Shown here: in pieces, positions 45,385 to 54,274 of the stretch
How positions within the stretch are numbered: the stretch's first letter is position 1
Layout of the letters: every line of letters starts with the position of its first letter
Source: Hydrococcus rivularis NIES-593
GTDB lineage: Bacteria; Cyanobacteriota; Cyanobacteriia; Cyanobacteriales; Microcystaceae
Assembly: GCF_001904635.1 (NCBI RefSeq)
Contig: NZ_MRCB01000022.1
Span: forward strand, 1 to 64,000
DNA: 64,000 bases
Direction: 5' to 3'
Notes under the pieces: model-generated
Told to the model about the DNA's origin: nothing
Database searches by the model: none
What the model saw: the letters and a program-made list of their open reading frames with translations, nothing else
Position numbers and translations under genes: made by a program

Positions 45385-45561
45385 AAAAGTGTGAGCATCC
45401 TGCTCGCTTCTCAAGTACGATCGCACTCCGATTGACGCTCGATTAGACGGATGCAATATTCTACCAATTTGAAATAAGAAGGCGACAGATGAATTTACAC
45501 AATTCAATCGTAGAAAGGGTTTCCCAATCCAAAATTCTTTCATCCAAAATCCAAAATGGTA

Positions 45562-47307
45562 TTACCTATCTGCTGCAAATTTTTTCAAATTATCTTGCAA
45601 CCAACGAGCATCGGCTTTGCGATCGGTTTGTACTTCCAGCACGCGAACCCCTGTTTCTGGGAGTGGATTTAATAACTGCTCTAACTGTTTCCAAGTAGTA
45701 ATAAGCTGATATTCAACCTCATAAGTCGCACATAATTTTGCAAAATCAATATTTTGGGGCGTAGCAAAAAACTCTTCAAATGGCGGCTCGAATTGAGAAA
45801 TTGGTAACATTTCAAAAATTCCTCCCCCATTATTGTTAATTAAAATAATCGTGAGATGACCGATAAATTTTTGTTTAATTAAAAAACCATTAGTATCATG
45901 TAGCAGTGCTAAATCTCCCGTCAGCAAAACGCTACTTTGATAGCGATGGGCAATTCCTAAAGCAGTTGATAAAGTACCGTCAATTCCATTAGCTCCGCGA
46001 TTAAAATAAGGTGTAATTCCACTATTTCTCGGCATCCAAAAGAATTCTACATCTCGCACGGACATACTATTGGCAATAAAAATTGGCGTATCTGGCGGTA
46101 ACGTTTGCGAAAGTAACCAAGCTGCTTTCCCTTCTAAAAAATGGTCGATCGCTCGCATGGTTCGGTCGATAGTTTGCCTCACTTTTGTTTCCGCCTCGCA
46201 CCAAGATTTGAGATAGTGGGTTGGATTAGCGATCGCTGGTTCTGGAAGATGATGCGTTAATTGTTCGATCGATGTCCGCAAATGAATTGTTTTGCCATGA
46301 AGCGGATCGAAATTTTCCCAACTCACATCGACGATCCAGCGGTGGGGTTGCGTTGTTTCTAACCAAGTGCGGAGTTCTTTACTGGTAGGCAATTCACCTA
46401 ATTGAATGACGATTTCTGGGGCTAATTTTTCAGCGAGTTGGCGATCGCGTAAAATCGGATCGTAGGTCGCAATTAAATAAGGATTGAGATCGGCATAATT
46501 TCTCAAGGGAGAGAGTGCTTCCGCAAAAACGGGATAATTAAGAAAGCAAGACAGACGCGCGATCGCTTGACAATATTCTTTATTGTGGCGAGCATGAGTA
46601 ACGCCAGCAATAATAATGCCCCGTTCGCAGGATTGCCAGGTTTCTAAAGGAAGAGGGATACGAGATGAAGGATGAATGTAATTTTTGCTGCTAACGATTC
46701 GAGCAAAAAATTCTTCTGAGTCAAACTCGGATGCGAGTGCTTCCGTATCGGGGTTAGGAATAGGGGCTAGAGGTTCGCGGAAAGGAAAATTGAGATGGAC
46801 GACTCCTGGGGTAGGAAAGCGCGATCGCTCCCAAGCATGAATGAGGGTTTGCCGCAAATAGCACAGCATTCCCAGATCCGAACTAGGGACGGCTAATTCA
46901 GTTTGCCAGTTGGGATAATTGCCATATAATTTCACTTGATCGATCGTTTGTCCGGCGTGGCAATGGCGCAATTCTGGCGGGCGATCGGCAGTCATTATGA
47001 TGAGAGGGACGCGACTTTCTTTTGCTTCGATGACTGCGGGGTAAAAATTCGCTCCTGCCGTTCCAGAGGTACAGATTAGGGCAACAGGCAATCCCTTTCT
47101 TTTGGCGATTCCCAAGGCAAAAAAGGCAGCAGAACGCTCGTCTAAAATCGAAATAGCTTCTATGGTGGGATGTCGGGCAAAAGCAACCGTTAAAGGCGAT
47201 GAGCGAGAACCCGGACAGATTACGGCAACTGTTAATCCCAGACGAGATAAGGTTTCTACCACAATAGACGACCAAAGCGCATTGACGTTGCGAAAATCGA
47301 GAGGCAT
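45562..47307 (-). CDS. menD: SEPHCHC synthase (MenD)
   Basis: A 581-residue thiamine-diphosphate enzyme that adds 2-oxoglutarate to isochorismate in phylloquinone synthesis. Motifs: the N-terminal VICPGSRSSPLTVAFA, LDERSAAFFALG with the catalytic Glu, TSGTAGANFYPAVIEA, FNRGANGIDGTLSTALG, and the cofactor-binding LTGDLALLHDTNGF...INNNGGGIF. Length is standard. Confidence 0.95.
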   Translation of the reverse strand: MPLDFRNVNALWSSIVVETLSRLGLTVAVICPGSRSSPLTVAFARHPTIEAISILDERSAAFFALGIAKRKGLPVALICTSGTAGANFYPAVIEAKESRVPLIIMTADRPPELRHCHAGQTIDQVKLYGNYPNWQTELAVPSSDLGMLCYLRQTLIHAWERSRFPTPGVVHLNFPFREPLAPIPNPDTEALASEFDSEEFFARIVSSKNYIHPSSRIPLPLETWQSCERGIIIAGVTHARHNKEYCQAIARLSCFLNYPVFAEALSPLRNYADLNPYLIATYDPILRDRQLAEKLAPEIVIQLGELPTSKELRTWLETTQPHRWIVDVSWENFDPLHGKTIHLRTSIEQLTHHLPEPAIANPTHYLKSWCEAETKVRQTIDRTMRAIDHFLEGKAAWLLSQTLPPDTPIFIANSMSVRDVEFFWMPRNSGITPYFNRGANGIDGTLSTALGIAHRYQSSVLLTGDLALLHDTNGFLIKQKFIGHLTIILINNNGGGIFEMLPISQFEPPFEEFFATPQNIDFAKLCATYEVEYQLITTWKQLEQLLNPLPETGVRVLEVQTDRKADARWLQDNLKKFAADR

Positions 47308-47350
47308 GAATAACCCATAGTGTCTGCTACCTGCGAACTTTGATTATGCA

Positions 47351-47680
47351 TCACAACAGTCGTCTTCTTCTAGAGGTTAGAAACAAGTATTTTCTGTGCA
47401 TCGAGTTCGCGCTTACTCCTAAGATTGTCTCCAATCTAAAATCGAGTTTAAACCCTTTGTCTAACGGCTCGAATTCATTTTCGTTACTGGATTCGGAGTA
47501 GTTAGTAACCGTTCCTTGCGGGTTTGTAGGAAAGCAACTTTCCCTGTTGCGATCGCCAACTTCTATGGTATCGAGAGAGCTGCTAGGTGACGCATCTACT
47601 TGTGGTAAAGGTTTTGGCTCGTTAAGGGGATCCGCACTTGCGCTAAAACTACCAACAACTAAGGCTATACCATTTTTCAT
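47351..47680 (-). pseudogene. 5'-truncated gene for a secreted protein, restarted inside a MITE
   Basis: A 109-codon frame whose first codons (MKNGI) come from the end of the MITE at 47667-47727. Directly after, ALVVGSFSASADPLNEP looks like the tail of a signal peptide with an AxA cleavage site. The rest is polar, ending in a basic RRRRLL. The simplest reading is that the original signal peptide was cut by the element. No family is recognised; the peptide may or may not be made. Confidence 0.4.
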
Positions 47681-47727
47681 TTATTAATGACACAGATAGT
47701 CGATCGCGAAAACATGAAAATTGGTAT
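47667..47727 (-). mobile_element. MITE-like element family A, copy 3 (internally deleted)
   Basis: 61 bp keeping both ends (ATACCATTTTTCATTTATTA and AACATGAAAATTGGTAT) but lacking the central inverted repeat seen at 210-324 and 15776-15890. It lies exactly between the truncated secreted-protein frame and the MDR remnant. Confidence 0.65.
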
Positions 47728-48084
47728 TACATCGAAGCCATTGGCGATCGCGTTACGGATCGTCATGCCGATCGGCGCATTATCCTGACTTTAGATTCGC
47801 CTGCGTCTAACGGCATCGGCAAAGGTACTTATCAATCTCATTACCTCGTTGCTGCCGATAAAACTATCTCTACTCCTGACGAAATTTCTGATGAGATCCT
47901 GAGCGCTATTTGGTATCCTTATCTAACCGCTTGGGGTTGCTTAATTTGGAGGCAGCAACTACAACCCGGACAAACCGTTCTCATTCCAGCAGCCAGTAGT
48001 AGCGTGGCGATCGCCGCTTCTCAAGTAGTCAAGCACTATGGTGGCATCGCGATCGGGATTAAAAATATGGATATTTTCTCTTAA
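47728..48084 (+). pseudogene. remnant of a zinc/quinone-type MDR oxidoreductase
   Basis: An open frame of 118 codons with no start codon, opening right at the MITE end. It reads YIEAIGDRVTDRHADR, then WYPYLTAWGCLI, then LQPGQTVLIPAASSSVAIAA and QVVKHYGGIAIG. These match the middle of medium-chain dehydrogenase/quinone reductases, from the end of the GroES-like domain to the nucleotide-binding loop. About 70 residues are missing at the front and about 150 at the back. Confidence 0.7.
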
Positions 48085-48129
48085 TGACTAACGACTAACT
48101 ATTAACCATCAACTAACAAGGAAAAATTA

Positions 48130-48699
48130 TTGATGCTGAAATTTTATTACAATCCTATTTCCCCGATCGCTCGTCGCGTCTGGATAGCGCTACTAGAAAA
48201 AAACATTCCCTTTGAATCGGTGCTAGTCAACTTAAACGGCGACCAATTCCAACCAGAGTTTTTAGCTATTAATCCCTTCCATCACATTCCAGCGATCGTC
48301 GATGAGGGTTTTCGAGTCATAGAATCCTTGGCAATTCTCGATTACCTAGAAAGTCAATATCCTACCCCCAAACTGCTGCCTGCCGCCCCAAAAACTTTAG
48401 CAACGGTGCGGATGATACAAATGGTATCTATCAATGAATTAGCTCCGCAGGTTATTGCTCTGATTACTGAAAACGAGAATTCGCCAAAATTGGCTAAAGC
48501 CAAGCAACAAATCGCGCGAGTCCTCGGCTTTTTCTCATCAGTGCTAGGAGAGAGTTCTTACTTTGGCGGCGACCAGTTTACCTTAGCAGATATAGTGGCT
48601 GGGAATTCTGTAATTTTATTATCGAAACTAGGAATCGATCTGAGTAATTCCCCCAATATTAGAGATTGGTGCCAACGTTTGAATCTCAAGTTGGACTGA
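48130..48699 (+). CDS. glutathione S-transferase family protein
   Basis: A 189-residue GST. The thioredoxin-like N-terminal domain has FYYNPISPIARRVWIAL, the cis-Pro segment HHIPAIVD and the glutathione-binding VIESLAILDYLE. The all-helical C-terminal domain includes the N-capping segment FTLADIVAGNSV. It is slightly short for the family at the C-terminus. The substrate is unknown. Confidence 0.87.
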   Translation: MMLKFYYNPISPIARRVWIALLEKNIPFESVLVNLNGDQFQPEFLAINPFHHIPAIVDEGFRVIESLAILDYLESQYPTPKLLPAAPKTLATVRMIQMVSINELAPQVIALITENENSPKLAKAKQQIARVLGFFSSVLGESSYFGGDQFTLADIVAGNSVILLSKLGIDLSNSPNIRDWCQRLNLKLD

Positions 48700-48887
48700 A
48701 CAATAATTCCTGGATTTCACAGAGCAAGCGGATTTATCCATGGGGTCAATCCTTTCATCCAAAATCCTTTCATCCAAAATCGAATGACCTGATGAGTCCT
48801 ATGGCACAATGAGAGACACTGACTAAAATAAATTGCTCTCATCGAACAGATTTTTCGTATAAATTTCAACTGACAACTAAACCAGAT

Positions 48888-49967
48888 ATGACTGCAACCC
48901 TCCAAGCACCTCCAAAGACTCGTCGCCTAATTTTCCCCTTCACCGCGATCGTCGGTCAAGAAGAAATGAAACTCGCTCTCATTCTCAATGTAATCGATCC
49001 GAAAATTGGCGGGGTAATGATTATGGGCGATCGCGGCACTGGCAAATCGACAACAATTCGGGCCTTAGCCGATTTATTGCCGGAAATTGAAGTCGTCGCC
49101 GACGATCCCTTCAATTCCGATCCCTACGATCCCGATCTGATGAGCGATCGCGTTCGGGAACAACTAGAGAAACAAATTCCCCTACAAATTGTCAAAAAGA
49201 AAGTTCCCATGGTTGACTTGCCTCTGGGAGCCACTGAAGATAGAGTTTGCGGCACGATCGACATTGAAAAAGCCCTCTCCGAAGGGGTAAAAGCCTTTGA
49301 ACCCGGACTGCTGGCAAAAGCCAATCGGGGCATTCTCTACGTCGATGAAGTCAACTTGCTCGACGATCACCTCGTAGACGTTTTGTTGGATTCTGCCGCT
49401 AGCGGTTGGAATACCGTCGAACGAGAGGGAATTTCCATTCGCCACCCCGCCCGCTTCGTGCTGGTAGGTTCTGGCAACCCAGAAGAAGGAGAACTGCGAC
49501 CCCAGTTGCTCGATCGCTTCGGCCTGCACGCCGAAATTCACACCGTCAAAGAACCCGCCCTGAGAGTGCAAATCGTCGAGCAGCGCTCCGAATTTGACAG
49601 CAATCCCCAAAAATTCTGCGAAAAATATCAACCCGAACAAGAAGCGCTACAAGAGAAGATTATTAACGCTCAAAAACTTTTGCCCCAAGTCGAAATCGAT
49701 TATGATTTGCGCATTAAAATTTCCGAAGTTTGTTCCGCTCTCGATGTCGATGGCTTGAGAGGAGATATCGTCACCAATCGCGCCGCTAAAGCGCTAGCAG
49801 CCTTTGAAGGGCGCACGACCGTGACGGTAGACGATATCCGTCGGGTAATTACCCTAGCTCTGCGGCACCGACTGCGCAAAGACCCCCTCGAGTCGATCGA
49901 ATCTGGCTATAAAGTCGAAAAAGCCTTCAGTCGGGTATTCGGTTTAGAAGTGTTACAAGAAAATTAG
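48888..49967 (+). CDS. chlI: magnesium chelatase subunit I
   Basis: The AAA+ ATPase ring subunit that drives Mg insertion into protoporphyrin IX with ChlD and ChlH in chlorophyll synthesis. Motifs: [15 protein letters not shown], Walker [27 protein letters not shown] (Walker B), [19 protein letters not shown] (sensor 1 and Arg finger), and the sensor-2 end SLD-like [19 protein letters not shown]. Length (359 residues) is normal. Confidence 0.96.
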   Translation: MTATLQAPPKTRRLIFPFTAIVGQEEMKLALILNVIDPKIGGVMIMGDRGTGKSTTIRALADLLPEIEVVADDPFNSDPYDPDLMSDRVREQLEKQIPLQIVKKKVPMVDLPLGATEDRVCGTIDIEKALSEGVKAFEPGLLAKANRGILYVDEVNLLDDHLVDVLLDSAASGWNTVEREGISIRHPARFVLVGSGNPEEGELRPQLLDRFGLHAEIHTVKEPALRVQIVEQRSEFDSNPQKFCEKYQPEQEALQEKIINAQKLLPQVEIDYDLRIKISEVCSALDVDGLRGDIVTNRAAKALAAFEGRTTVTVDDIRRVITLALRHRLRKDPLESIESGYKVEKAFSRVFGLEVLQEN

Positions 49968-50035
49968 CCATCGGTTATAGTTATTAGTCTCGAGTCATTC
50001 GCTATGCTTGACTAAGGACTGCTAACTCAAGACAC

Positions 50036-50821
50036 ATGACACGAGAGCCTTTGATCGAACTGAGAGGGGTTTGTAAGTCGTTTGGCGACAAGGTGATTCT
50101 TGACCACATAGACTTGAGTATCTATCGCGGGGAAGCACTGGTTATTATTGGTCCCTCTGGAACGGGCAAATCGACAGTCCTACGGGCGATCGCTGGCTTG
50201 ATTCCCATCGATTCGGGCGAAATCTATATCAAGGGCAAACGGCGGCTGGGATTAATCGAAGATGAAGAGGATAGCCTCCGCATCTCTTTGGTGTTTCAGC
50301 AGGCAGCCTTATTTGATTCCCTAACCGTCGAAGAGAACGTTGGTTTTTTTCTCTATCAACACTCCAAGCTCCCTTGCGAGAAAATTCGGGAACTGGTCGA
50401 GGAAAAACTTGAAGTGGTGGGGTTACGAGGCATTGGCGATCGCTACCCTGCCGAACTGTCTGGCGGGATGCGCAAACGAGTAAGCTTTGCTAGGGCAATT
50501 ATGTCCAATCCCGAAAACCCTCAGGATAACCCCGAAGTCCTCCTCTACGACGAACCTACCGCAGGTCTCGACCCCATTGCTTCAACTGTTATCGAAGATT
50601 TAGTCCGTCACCTGCAACGCACTCCGGGAGGATGCGATACCTATGTGATGGTGACACATCAGCAGAGTACGATTCGCCGCACCGCCGATCGCATTGTGTT
50701 TCTCTATGACGGGAAAATTCAATGGCAAGGAAGCTATGCGGAAATCGATACCACCGATCACCCCATGGTACGGCAATTTTTTAGCGCTAGCGTTCGCGGT
50801 CCGATCAAAGTCATCGATTGA
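50036..50821 (+). CDS. MlaF-type ABC transporter ATP-binding protein
   Basis: A 261-residue ATPase with Walker A GPSGTGKSTV, signature LSGGMRKRVSFARAI, Walker B VLLYDEPTAGLDP and H-loop VTHQQ. The GGMRKR signature is typical of MCE-linked (MlaF-type) transporters. It is followed 50 bp on by an MCE/MlaD protein, so the pair probably moves lipids across the envelope. The permease (MlaE-type) gene is not in the window. Confidence 0.9.
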   Translation: MTREPLIELRGVCKSFGDKVILDHIDLSIYRGEALVIIGPSGTGKSTVLRAIAGLIPIDSGEIYIKGKRRLGLIEDEEDSLRISLVFQQAALFDSLTVEENVGFFLYQHSKLPCEKIRELVEEKLEVVGLRGIGDRYPAELSGGMRKRVSFARAIMSNPENPQDNPEVLLYDEPTAGLDPIASTVIEDLVRHLQRTPGGCDTYVMVTHQQSTIRRTADRIVFLYDGKIQWQGSYAEIDTTDHPMVRQFFSASVRGPIKVID

Positions 50822-50871
50822 GCTAGTGTAGTCATAAAACCTTTGATGTTGAGACAAAGTGAGGAATACAG

Positions 50872-52278
50872 ATGCTGCGATCGCGAACGGTTCGAGAAGG
50901 CACGGTTGGATTATTTGCCCTGTTGGGATTAGTATTATTTGGCGGACTGGTTATTTGGCTGCGGGGTGGGGGATTCGGTCAACGGAACTACCAATTCGTC
51001 GCTGAATTTAGCGATGTTAGCGGTCTGCAAATTGGCGCCCCCGTCCGCTATCGAGGCGTGACAGTGGGCAAAATTGCTGCTATGAATCCCGGGCCGAAGA
51101 ACGTTGATGTCGTTCTAGAAATTTCCTCGACTAACGTCATTCTCCCCCGTCAGGTGAGAATCCAAACCAATCGCTACGGATTGATCGGCGAAGCCTCGGT
51201 AGACATCACCCCTCTGGGAGCGCTTCCCTCGGATACTCAGGCTTTCAATCCGCTCAGTCCCGATTGTAATTCCCAAGCGATTATTTGTGAAGGCGATCGC
51301 CTCAAGGGCGATCCCGGCGTTCAGCTTTTTGAAAATCTTGCGCGTCTGAGCGAACTTTATACCGATCCCAAGTTCTTTAACAGTATTACTGGTGCTGCCC
51401 AAAGCGCTTCTGTGGCTGCCGAACGTATTGCCAAACTGAGCGATATCTTAGCCCGTTTGTCTGTGACGGTTAACAGAGAAATTCAAGGCGTTTCCGATAC
51501 AACTGAGGCGCTGACGAAAACAGCCAATGAAACAACTCAGTTTATCGACAACGCCAATAGTTTACTCGCAGAAAATCGCAGCACTTTACAGAGGACGCTC
51601 AATAACACTTCCGAACTGGCAAACAGTTTAAACGGTTTGATTAGAGAGAATCGAACCAATCTAAGCGCAACCCTCAATAACATCGATCGCACCAGTCAAG
51701 AGTTACAAAAGTTGGTAGAACAGGTAAATACGGGACTGGCTACCTCTGACACTCAAAAAATCGCGCAGAACTTGGAAACGTTAGTAGCTAATGCAGCCGC
51801 AACATCAACCAATCTGCGAGAACTTTCTGGGACGCTCAACGATCCTGCTAATGCCTTAACATTGCAGCGCATCTTGGACTCGGCTAGAGCTACCTTTGAA
51901 AATGCCCAGAAAATTACTTCAGACCTAGACGATCTCACTGGCGATCCGGCATTCCGAGATAATCTGCGCAACTTGGTTAACGGACTGGGCAATCTAGTCT
52001 CTTCAACCCAGAATTTAGAACGGCAGATTCAAACGGCACAAGCGCTAGGAATCGTCAAACAAGAACTGGAAAGCTTAACCCAACCGCCCCAACGCTTCAA
52101 ACCTCACAGTACCACAGTCAGCAGTAATGATGCCAAAGCGCCACTGCCCTATTTAGAACTCATGTCTAAAAATATTTTTCAATCCCCTGCCTCTTTTAAG
52201 CTTTTTTTCGAGCCATCGTCGAAAGCTTTTCCAACTCCTTCAAGCTTCCAATTGCAAGGATCGTTACCAGAAGATTAG
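50872..52278 (+). CDS. MlaD/MCE-domain lipid-binding protein
   Basis: A 468-residue periplasmic protein held by one N-terminal membrane helix (TVGLFALLGLVLFGGLVIWL). The MCE domain is seen in FSDVSGLQIGAPVRYRGVTVGKI, followed by RIQTNRYGLIGEASVDI. A long region (about residues 160-410) of Asn/Thr/Leu-rich heptad-like helix could form the tube or coiled coil found in longer MCE proteins. It works with the ATPase upstream. Confidence 0.9.
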   Translation: MLRSRTVREGTVGLFALLGLVLFGGLVIWLRGGGFGQRNYQFVAEFSDVSGLQIGAPVRYRGVTVGKIAAMNPGPKNVDVVLEISSTNVILPRQVRIQTNRYGLIGEASVDITPLGALPSDTQAFNPLSPDCNSQAIICEGDRLKGDPGVQLFENLARLSELYTDPKFFNSITGAAQSASVAAERIAKLSDILARLSVTVNREIQGVSDTTEALTKTANETTQFIDNANSLLAENRSTLQRTLNNTSELANSLNGLIRENRTNLSATLNNIDRTSQELQKLVEQVNTGLATSDTQKIAQNLETLVANAAATSTNLRELSGTLNDPANALTLQRILDSARATFENAQKITSDLDDLTGDPAFRDNLRNLVNGLGNLVSSTQNLERQIQTAQALGIVKQELESLTQPPQRFKPHSTTVSSNDAKAPLPYLELMSKNIFQSPASFKLFFEPSSKAFPTPSSFQLQGSLPED

Positions 52279-52423
52279 ACAGTTTTATATTGCCAATAAC
52301 TTCTTCGATCGACCCTCTGAGAGAAGAAACTTTAACGAAACCTTTATAATAGGTAACTGTAACAAAAATAACGCAGGTCTTCTCGGCTGAGGGTTATTTG
52401 TTAAGAGGAGTATCAAGGTCGCA

Positions 52424-52786
52424 GTGTTTGTCCTTTCTGGGTATGAATATTTACTGGGTTTTCTACTAGCTTGCAGCCTAGTTCCTATCCTGGCTCTAAC
52501 AGCGTCAAAACTGTTACGACCTAGCGGTGGCGGTCCGGAACGACGTACTACCTACGAATCTGGAATGGAACCCATCGGAGGAGCTTGGATTCAGTTCAAT
52601 ATTCGCTATTACATGTTTGCTCTGGTTTTCGTCGTCTTTGACGTAGAAACCGTGTTTTTATATCCTTGGGCAGTTGCCTTTAACCGTCTCGGACTGCTCG
52701 CTTTCGTCGAAGCGCTCATTTTTATTGCCATTCTGGTCGTTGCTCTTGTCTATGCTTGGAGAAAAGGCGCTCTAGAATGGTCTTAG
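52424..52786 (+). CDS. ndhC: NAD(P)H-quinone oxidoreductase subunit 3
   Basis: A 120-residue thylakoid NDH-1 membrane subunit with three helices. Conserved segments: [16 protein letters not shown] in the long loop, [27 protein letters not shown], and the end [20 protein letters not shown]. The start is GTG with a GAGGAG site. It is first of the ndhC-ndhK-ndhJ operon, the standard order in cyanobacteria and chloroplasts. Confidence 0.96.
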   Translation: MFVLSGYEYLLGFLLACSLVPILALTASKLLRPSGGGPERRTTYESGMEPIGGAWIQFNIRYYMFALVFVVFDVETVFLYPWAVAFNRLGLLAFVEALIFIAILVVALVYAWRKGALEWS

Positions 52787-52883
52787 CCGGAGTTCGGCGT
52801 TCGGTAATCGGTTAACTCCCCGTTTCCGTTAACTGAATCCTGAAATCGTTACCAGCACTCATTAGATACAGCGATCGAAAACT

Positions 52884-53639
52884 ATGAGTCCTAATTTAAC
52901 TACCAACGAAGCTGCCCTAGAGCAGCAGCAAAAAGAAAAAATCCTCAATCCAATTAATCGCACTCAGGTCACGCAAGATCTGTCGGAAAACGTCATTTTA
53001 ACCACGGTAGACGACCTTTACAACTGGGCGCGACTGTCCAGCCTCTGGCCCTTACTGTACGGAACCGCCTGTTGTTTTATTGAATTTGCTGCCTTGATTG
53101 GCGCACGGTTTGATTTTGACCGCTTTGGTTTAGTTCCCCGTTCTAGTCCCAGGCAAGCAGATTTAATTATCACCGCAGGCACGATTACCATGAAAATGGC
53201 ACCAGCGCTGGTTCGCCTTTACGAAGAGATGCCAGAACCGAAATATGTCATCGCCATGGGAGCTTGCACCATCACGGGTGGAATGTTTAGCGTTGACTCG
53301 ACGACGGCAGTCAGAGGAGTCGATAAACTGATTCCGGTTGATGTTTATATTCCTGGCTGTCCGCCTCGTCCGGAGGCAATTATCGATGCGATTATCAAGC
53401 TGCGCAAAAAAATTGCTAATGATTCGATTCAAGATAGAGCAGCGCTAACGCAGCAAACCCATCGCTACTACAGCACTACTCACAGTATGAAGGTAGTAGA
53501 GCCAATTCTGACAGGTAAATATCTCCGGAGTGAAACTCGCGAAGTGCCGCCGCTGGAGTTGACCGAAGCGATGGGAATGCCAGTTCCACCTGCTCTAGCA
53601 GCGTCACAGAAACAAAAGGAGGAAGTTAACCGTGGCTGA
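52884..53639 (+). CDS. ndhK: NAD(P)H-quinone oxidoreductase subunit K
   Basis: A 251-residue peripheral NDH-1 subunit holding the N2 [4Fe-4S] cluster. The Cys ligands are visible in GTACCFIEF (CC pair), [11 protein letters not shown] and PGCPPRPE. The N-terminal ~35 residues are a polar extension, and the C-terminus is longer than in bacterial NuoB. It overlaps ndhJ by 8 bp. Confidence 0.96.
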   Translation: MSPNLTTNEAALEQQQKEKILNPINRTQVTQDLSENVILTTVDDLYNWARLSSLWPLLYGTACCFIEFAALIGARFDFDRFGLVPRSSPRQADLIITAGTITMKMAPALVRLYEEMPEPKYVIAMGACTITGGMFSVDSTTAVRGVDKLIPVDVYIPGCPPRPEAIIDAIIKLRKKIANDSIQDRAALTQQTHRYYSTTHSMKVVEPILTGKYLRSETREVPPLELTEAMGMPVPPALAASQKQKEEVNRG

Positions 53640-54171
53640 AGAAACTCACTCAGATAAGCCGGCAGGAGAAGCGCCAGAAGCTTCTGCAATCGTCCAAGCG
53701 GGTAAGATCTCTAGCTGGCTGACGGAAAATGGCTTCGAGAATACAGCGCTTGAGGCAGACCATTTAGGAGTCGAGCTAATCAAGGTAGAGCCAGAGTTTC
53801 TCATTCCTATTGCTACTGCGCTCTATGCCTACGGATTTAACTATCTCCAGTGCCAAGGCGCTTACGATCTCGGTCCCGGAAAAGAGTTAGTTAGTTTTTA
53901 TCATCTTATCAAAGTCAGCGACGATGCCGATCGCCCTGAAGAAGTTCGACTAAAAGTTTTTCTGCCGCGAGATAATCCTAGGGTGCCTTCGGTATACTGG
54001 ATTTGGAAAGGGGCCGACTGGCAAGAACGCGAAAGCTACGATATGTATGGCATTGTCTATGAGGGACACCCGAATCTCAAGCGAATTTTGATGCCAGAAG
54101 ATTGGGTGGGCTGGCCTCTGCGCAAGGATTATGTCTCGCCAGATTTCTATGAATTACAAGATGCCTATTAA
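53632..54171 (+). CDS. ndhJ: NAD(P)H-quinone oxidoreductase subunit J
   Basis: A 179-residue peripheral NDH-1 subunit (NuoC-like). The family signature [21 protein letters not shown] and the end [20 protein letters not shown] are clear. The GTG start lies within the ndhK end (8-bp overlap, GGAGG upstream), showing translational coupling. Confidence 0.96.
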   Translation: MAEETHSDKPAGEAPEASAIVQAGKISSWLTENGFENTALEADHLGVELIKVEPEFLIPIATALYAYGFNYLQCQGAYDLGPGKELVSFYHLIKVSDDADRPEEVRLKVFLPRDNPRVPSVYWIWKGADWQERESYDMYGIVYEGHPNLKRILMPEDWVGWPLRKDYVSPDFYELQDAY

Positions 54172-54231
54172 ACGAGAATTGGGACAGGTATTGCGACAAT
54201 CGCCAATTCTCCCTAGGTTCTAAAGGCATAG

Positions 54232-54258
54232 CACTCGCTTTTAAAGAACGGGCGAGTG
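54232..54258. terminator. terminator of the ndhCKJ operon
   Basis: Stem CACTCGC / GCGAGTG followed by TTTATTTTTG, between convergent ndhJ and the RelA/SpoT gene. A second inverted repeat (GAGAATTGG / CCAATTCTC) lies at 54174-54211. Confidence 0.6.
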
Positions 54259-54274
54259 TTTATTTTTGATTGCT

